A stretch of DNA of 64,000 bases. Origin: Hypholoma sublateritium FD-334 SS-4. Taxonomy: Eukaryota; Basidiomycota; Agaricomycetes; Agaricales; Strophariaceae. The notes beneath the pieces are model-generated. The model worked only from the letters and a program-made list of their open reading frames with translations, was not told the DNA's origin and did not search any database. This document shows positions 57,877-64,000 of this stretch, piece after piece. The stretch spans positions 84,099-148,098 of the forward strand of contig KN817619.1 in NCBI GenBank assembly GCA_000827495.1, read 5' to 3'. Position numbers and translations under genes: made by a program. The stretch's first letter is position 1. The number at the start of each line of letters is the position of its first letter.

Positions 57877-60800
57877 TCACATCAACATCCACGCGCATCG
57901 CATATTTATTCTATGTACCTGTACATATTCATCGGTTGTGCTATGGTTGGTGTACAGATTAGACCTATTAGCTACGGAGTCAGATAATATATTTGATGTC
58001 AAATTAACACGTACCCTCGAGAGGTCCATAATCACAGCCCGATCCTTGAACTCGTACCGCGCCACGTGAGTCACGACTGATGGAAATCCGATAATGTCCA
58101 GGTGGGACATATGCTGCATTTCTGCCGAGTAAGTTTTTGCGGGGAAAGAAGGATACCGCATAAACGGGTCGCGCTGGCCCGGCTCCAGTGAAGCCTGTCG
58201 TTGAACATGTAGCCGGACACCTTGGTTAGACGTCGTTATCTTTTGTATACTCCCAGCAATAGGTGAAGCGGAGGTCGGAGTTGGGTAGTAAAGTATGAGG
58301 CTGTTGCCCATGTGCGTCTTTGCTCGTGAGAAATTCACCCCATCATGTCGATAATGTGCGACCTCGACTGGAAGTGGGCCTGAGTTTAGGCGTGGCTCTG
58401 AGTCGGCGTGAATATGAGATGAGAATGCCTTGTCAAAAAGGACTTTGAACTGTCGTATGACCTCCGGGCAGTCAGATCGCCGTAACCAGCGTCGTAAATT
58501 GGCCCCTTTGGAATACGACTCCAAGATTGTCTGCTCCAGTGGCCCTGTGGGGATGTTCAGATTGTCCAGCTCTTGTGATACGCAACAAATATGAACACTC
58601 ACCGCCAATTTTATTATTTGTATTTATCCTTTGGAGAACACCGATTAGACGCTCGAAAGGAAATGTCCACCATGACATTACTGGTCCAAAAAGCACAAGA
58701 AAATCGTACAAATGGAAGGCGGCATGAACATTTGGCCTCTTCCGGTGGGATTCAGTATGTGGGTGTAATTCATACAAATTGTCGACCCAATACTTGAGAA
58801 GCAGGCGATATCTAACCGCACGAGGGAGGGTCATGGTATTTCTTACCAGAAGAGTAACAGCCTCGAACAAAGCCATGGAATGGTCGAGAAGCTGCAAGAA
58901 ATGTGGTTGTTCAGGGAATTCCTCGTCTCCCCATAAAGTCGTAAGTGCGATTGGAATGTGTATTGTGCTGAGAGTCCGCCATTCACCAGCCTTGATGATA
59001 CCTGCTGACGCTTCACCATAGTTCATTGGCACTGAGTGAACCCACGATGGTGTATCTGTTGTTTTGATAACATGCTGTATATATCGCAGCGTATCCATAT
59101 TGCACGTTTTTGGAACAGAATCTGGCGATGACAATGGAAGTTTCAGTCGCTAATAAATCGCAGATAAGCGCCAAATGTATCAATTTAAAACAAATAACGA
59201 GCGTACCCATTGGACTAGAAGCTCAGCAAGGTGCTCTTTTGTCGTCGGGGAGACGTAATTGCCCTTACTATTTTTCACTTTTAGGTCGAGAAGATTCAGG
59301 TCGTCGGCTACAAATGTCAATGGATCCTTTTTTTTGTCGGACAGTCGGCGGCGGAGCTGCGTCTCATCCAGCAGATCAGGACCCACCCCGAGTGGGCGCT
59401 CCAGAAGGGTGTGGATGGAAACAATTTGCTTCTGGTCTTTATCATCGAAGCGTTGGTATTTGGGATCCTTGTTTCCGTCGTACTGAGTCCATGGGTAGGC
59501 AAATGCAGCCTTTTGAGTTGTTAATTTGGCCTCTGCAGAATCAATCCGGAGCACATAGCGACAGTGATAATGAACGAGACCTTCTAATACAGCGTGCATA
59601 GAGTCAACGACAAGCATTTGAGTGGGGTCCCAGTATGGCAGTTGCCAGAATTCCGACCAGCGAACTCCGTGTTCCTTCTCGATCTGTTCTCTCTCTGCCA
59701 AGGTCTCAGCATCTCGCCACGCTTCTGCATGTCGGCGCATGCTGTGCACATCTCTGGTGGTCCACGTCTCAAAGTCAGTTCGATACATCGTGTCTCGATT
59801 TCGGCAGTCGCAAACAGTGCAGTAAATGTGCGCTGCAACTCCAGCGGTTCCAGAAACCTTCCGCGCCGCAGGTAGGTCGTTTATTGACAGAAGAAGAGCA
59901 ATGTCGACACGCTCACCATGCACCGGAGATTCAGCAGTATTTGATAGGTGATATCCAGGAGCCCAGCCAGTTTTTATCTCTTCGATTATAGGACGAATAT
60001 AATGATTAAGTTCCTCCAACGGCGGTTCGTGAGGGCCAGGAATGATTCCGACAGGAAAAATAAATTCTGGTTTATATCGATAGTCCTCAGGAAGATTCAT
60101 AATGACTAAGGTGATTATGCCGATGGATTCATGAGCTGCACGTCGGTTTGTGTTGGGATTGAAGAAATCAACATGCATTCCCAAAACCAAGCGTACTCCG
60201 TCCGAGCGATCGATGAAAAGTCGAGCTGGGTTTGGACCTTTGAAAGTCTGGATGAAGGTGGATTCAAAGATATTTCTCGGCTCGGTAGAGGGGTTGTCAA
60301 TATTGGCCAAAGCGTCGTCGCATGCCTTCTTGCACAGGCGCTCCGCGTCGGGGTCAGTGAGAATTCGGGCCAAATAATCCTGGAGCGATGCTGATACAAA
60401 TGGCTTTAATGGGCGCTGAGATCCTTGCCGCGATTCAAGAAGGTTGGCTCCACATGTTATGCGACCATCTTTTGTGAGTATTTTGTTGGTACAATGGCCT
60501 GGATAGACTGCTTCCGCAGTAACACGATCGTAAGTTGCTCTGTGGGTGTAGTTGCAGGATGGACAGGCGGCGTAAATGGTAGTAGATCCGTCGAGCTGGA
60601 AATAACTCAACGCCTCAAATAGGCTAGAGGGCAACTGCTGCAGAATGGTGGTCTGATTAAAATCATAGGATTCCGCCAGTTTGTCGGGAAAAGAGATGGC
60701 CATTGACATACGAACTATCATTGAAACGACTGAGATTATAAAGTCGCAGGACTCGCCACTCAGTCCCATGACAAGGTATGCGACGGTTCCCAGGAGAAGC

Positions 60801-61728
60801 GTCACTTGGGCAATAGTGTCGAGACTTGCCACCGGATTCTCAAACAATTTCCCTTGGATTAAAGTTTCAATAAATATTACACATGCGAGAAATCAAATAT
60901 TTACCTGAGTCAACGTGGACCGGTATGACGGAGTCAAGCTCTGGGAGATGGGCACCTAGTTGGCTGATACGGGAATCCGCACTTCGGAGGGTCTCGAGAA
61001 TTTTTTGCTTCCGACCAGAAATCGCAGCGGATGGGGTTTTGAAATCGTCAGCCAGATTGAATCCAATGGCCCGTATACGGTCCGCAACACCATCTAGCAG
61101 CGTGCGTAGCTCCTCTTCGGAAAGATTTGCGCCGTTGACATCCAACAGATCTGTGATCTCTCGAACATCCCTCTCGATTGAATCAAGCAGCAGAAAATGC
61201 TTCCTTTCATGAGCGCTACGCGGTAGATCTTTCCGGGACATGGATATAGCAGGGGGTAGGGACTTCTCCGGAGATTTATGGTGGACAGGTTTTTGAAATC
61301 GACTCTCAAGCAATTTCTGGACGCTCATCTGTACGGCATCCATTGGTATCTTGTTGGGGGCAATGGTATGAATAGCATTAGATTGATCATCTGAGAGCGA
61401 CAGAGCTGCAAGTATCCCAGAGAGGCTTTCATTGTCCGAGTTGCCTCCCACCTATGTAACTTTTTAGCTGACAAAAAAATGAAGATAAGAAATACATACA
61501 TTGCTTGAGGAAGGAGAATTTAATTCATTGACATCAGTACTATGCGCTGCGGGTGTCTGATTAAATGTATTAAAATTCATTGGTCAGATCAAGGTAAGAT
61601 TGATTACTTACAGTGTCTTTGTGATTCTTTATCTCCAGATTGTGAATCATCCGAGACGTCTTTCGGACGTTGTGTCCACTGGGATGGATCACACATGTGC
61701 AAAAGTAGGTATGGTCTGCTCCAGGCAT
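57877..61728 (-). CDS. Tnp2-type (CACTA/EnSpm-like) transposase
   Basis: Predicted 1202 aa from six exons: 61612-61728, 61500-61556, 60905-61451, 59207-60852, 58603-59149 and 57877-58571. All junctions keep frame, with no stops. The N-terminus MPGADHTYFCTCVIHPSG suggests a small zinc-binding motif. The core has CPSC with a downstream GHC...C pair, PEFIFPVGIIPGPHEPPLEE (about residues 500-520), INDLPAARKVSGTAG, HIYCTVCDC and DSMHAVLEGLVHYHCR, the pattern of fungal proteins annotated as Tnp2 transposases. The third part has NYGEASAGIIKAGEW and VLFGPVMSWWTFPFERLIG, which is the DUF4218-like region. It would cut and paste a class II element. The C-terminal end after DLSR is uncertain; an extra intron is possible. 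Element ends were not found. Confidence 0.85.
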
Positions 61729-62600
61729 CGCGAAATGGAATAAGTGGGGGTCAATGGTTAATACTGACGCAAGCCTTGGAAGCGGTATTTATTAAGGCAA
61801 TTCAGCACAATACTCCATGGCTATTTCGTTGGATTGTGGTAGTTGACGAATTTTTGTTTTTGTTCACCGTCTGTTCACCGTCTCAAATGCTACGACGACC
61901 TGCTTGACATTGTTCTTGCGTCGCTATGTAACTTTAGACTTTCTTGTTTTAAGTAAATATAGTACTTGCGCCATCGAAATTGTCTTATAGTACTCATACA
62001 TGTTCCATGTGTCCTATCATCGCTAATTATACAATCACAATTGAATGGATGTCGCTCGCTTATTTGTCCTACGATGTACGCTTCCTATGATTTGTCCAGC
62101 ACCTGATTGTCATTTTTCCTGCACGCGGAGCTGCATGTGAGCACTTTGAGATTACACTGAGCTCGACCAAGCAATGAAAGATAACCGGTTGATTTTGCGC
62201 GGCCAGTCCTAGCTAATTACAACATGTCTGCGCGTCGGAGAAGCTTTGACAGAAGGAGGGGTGGCCATAGCTGCTTATCTGATGCACATAGCCTCTTACT
62301 TTTAGCCAGTGCCATTTTGCGACGGCGGAGGCCTGAGCCCGGGTTAGGTGAGTTCTGGCCCCTGCAGACATGCTCAAATATAACGGGGGCAAGATTATTG
62401 CGTGTAATCGCGGTAAAGTGAACAAGTTAAAGGCGGCGGGGTAGCGGAAGAGGGTGATGAGGGCACGACGAGGCGGACAAAAGAGATCGCATAGCAATCG
62501 CATAGACTTGATCGCGCACACCACAGCCATCATGTCCGCTTATCTCCGACTAGAAGTCCTCCGACTGCTATTGTCCCGAGAGAACGGGGCAGGCTTAACT
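61729..62600. other. Flank of the transposase gene
   Basis: Upstream of the transposase on its strand. Contains a tandem 11-mer TGTTCACCGTC repeated twice near 61862-61885. No gene is recognised. Confidence 0.4.
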
Positions 62601-62604
62601 TAGC

Positions 62605-62870
62605 CACACCAACCTAATTCATACCATAGCTCCTTCCCAGAGTACCAGTATTATATGAAAGTCTGTACAAGTGATAAATAGTATAGTAAGACACTATTCA
62701 ACTTAGAATTATGATTAGGCGGTGTCCAGTCATACCGCAATAGTCAATCTTTCCCTGATACACCGTGTGAACAGTGCCATCAGGACCATAGCACCAGCTC
62801 ATTCATACCGTAGCTCAACCCCGGAGGATCAGTATTACATGGAAATTGGTATAAGTATTGAACATTATAC
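62605..62870 (+). repeat. Diverged direct repeat, period about 180 bp
   Basis: CTAATTCATACCATAGCTCC with CCAGTATTATATGAAA (62617-62660) recurs as CTCATTCATACCGTAGCTC with TCAGTATTACATGGAAA (62801-62842), each followed by TACAAGT or TATAAGT. Two copies are recognisable. Confidence 0.6.
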
Positions 62871-63432
62871 TTAGACTCTATATGTACCTCCTTTATGAGT
62901 ATCCGAAGTCCATACGGTGATCAAATACCAAAGTCGCATAGCACACCGTGTCACACGCCTACTTCAACGTCTCACAAACCTATGTATTATAAAACGTCGA
63001 ACAAATTTACATACTAATAACTTTACATGCTTTTGGGAGACGTGTTACTTACATGGTGTTTATGTAGAGGATGATGGTACCCAAATGGTAGCACGCAACA
63101 TTTGCCGCAGGGACATGAATCGCACAGTGCAGCGTGCTTGCCGGGCACCAAATTACTTTAGTCTATGCTCGCAGCGAAAGCTTCTATGCTAATTGATACT
63201 TACAGAATTTTGAATTTTAAACAATAGATACACTCCGTAGTAAGTACATACACTGCTCCTCCAATTGTATAACGCGTTGAGGTGGACACAAATGGCGGTG
63301 GCGATGGCGCGCCGCAGACACGCCACTCACCATTGCATCAGGGTTGCACGCCGGCAGCCAGCCCCTGTGGCAGTCACGGCGCGCATCGTATCTTGTACCG
63401 CGCCTGGGAAACTTTGTGCACCGCACAAGGAC
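62871..63432. other. Intergenic; no gene recognised
   Basis: AT-rich to about 63250, then GC-rich. No recognisable coding motif. Confidence 0.35.
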
Positions 63433-63925
63433 TCAGGAGAGGAAGAGAAGACGTGCCGTGCTGAAGACGTGCGGTGCTGCATATGCTGCTGCTGCTGCTG
63501 CGCATAGTATTCCTCGAACGCCCCGCGTGCCCCTCTCCCCTCCGGCCCCATCACTACTATTACCACCACCACCAGTGGAGGCCATGAGCAGCTCCGCCAG
63601 GAACGTCCCGGGAGACTCCGTGTGGAACGACGGCCCGCTACGGAACTCGGGCTCGCCGAACACGCTTGACGGCGTCACGGCGACGTCGAGGTTCATGTGC
63701 AGCATGAACTGCTCGTGCAGCTCGCCGTACGCCGATCCCCGTGACTCCGGGCGCGCCCCCCACCCCACCCCCCACCGTTACCCATGCCAACACTGACAGA
63801 GGGGGAGACGGCGTACTCGCGAGGCGAGTGCGACGAGGTGCACGAGCGGCGATGACGTCGTCGACCCCATGCGCGAGCCGCTCGTAGTGTACGCATACGG
63901 GTGGTACCCGCTGATACGGCTGCAA
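63433..63925 (-). CDS. Low-complexity coding candidate, probable C-terminal part of a gene
   Basis: The minus-strand frame 63433-63768 reads through SAYGELHEQFMLHMNLDVAV, FGEPEFRSGPSFHTESPGTF and LAELLMAS into Gly/Ala-rich runs before a stop. Codon use is GC-biased, as in the coding regions at 36 and 42 kb. Upstream, up to 63925, three overlapping frames compete (for example the Ser-rich SHSPREYAVSPSVSVGMG) and I could not find a splice that joins them. The family is unrecognised and the limits uncertain; it may belong to a gene continuing beyond 64000. Confidence 0.3.
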
Positions 63926-64000
63926 CCGGTCTATGCGTGTAAATCCGCTAGATTTTCGATTTTAGCCGTACTCCACTATTTAGACAAGGGGAGCTAGGAG

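Overview
The window is nuclear DNA of a filamentous basidiomycete, most likely an Agaricomycete. The evidence is the gene style: introns of about 45-70 nt with GT...AG ends, many exons per gene, and families typical of mushroom genomes (Zn2Cys6/Fungal_trans regulator, GMC oxidoreductase, F-box/LRR protein, NACHT protein with the N-terminal GGTF motif, DUF6699-type protein, Tnp2-type transposase, tandem ricin-B lectins). Isolated N bases in two places indicate a draft assembly. All gene models were spliced by hand by requiring frame continuity, usable splice sites and family motifs; none was checked by a search.

Layout. 1-403 holds the 3' end of a gene, possibly Mcm3. 404-5.0 kb is gene-poor, with a degenerate tandem repeat. 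A glycolipid-transfer-protein gene (minus) lies at 5.48-6.37 kb beside a decayed copy of its last exon. 8.64-12.49 kb is a 15-exon Zn2Cys6 regulator with 5-nt and 10-nt microexons; it converges on a 10-exon GMC oxidoreductase (12.88-15.23 kb). 17.9-19.0 kb is a short-chain dehydrogenase with two lesions. 20.3-20.9 kb is a small secreted Cys-rich protein. 21.4-23.9 kb is a metacaspase that keeps its His but appears to have lost its Cys. 26.9-29.4 kb is a NACHT NTPase (NLR-like), and 31.1-32.6 kb an F-box protein. Two intron-containing tRNAs (Tyr and Leu) flank a 776-bp foldback element at 33.9-34.7 kb. 36 kb carries a DUF6699-type gene. 37.3-40.1 kb holds an inverted-repeat element and a direct duplication that ends just before a small membrane-protein gene.

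41-48 kb is a duplicated module: a single-pass membrane protein gene followed by a secreted ricin-B lectin gene, then a scrap of the membrane gene, a second lectin gene with identical exon lengths, and another scrap. Beyond it are a flavodoxin-fold quinone reductase (50-51 kb), an HMG-box factor (53-54 kb), a small secreted protein with a possible ADP-ribosyl-cyclase-like domain (55 kb), a six-exon Tnp2/CACTA-type transposase that looks intact (57.9-61.7 kb), and a low-complexity coding candidate at the right edge.

There is no operon-like organisation. The strongest themes are local duplication followed by decay (GLTP exon, lectin/membrane module, 38.5-40.1 kb) and mobile DNA. NLR-like, metacaspase-like, lectin and small secreted genes occur within about 35 kb, but a shared defence or cell-death role is only inference.
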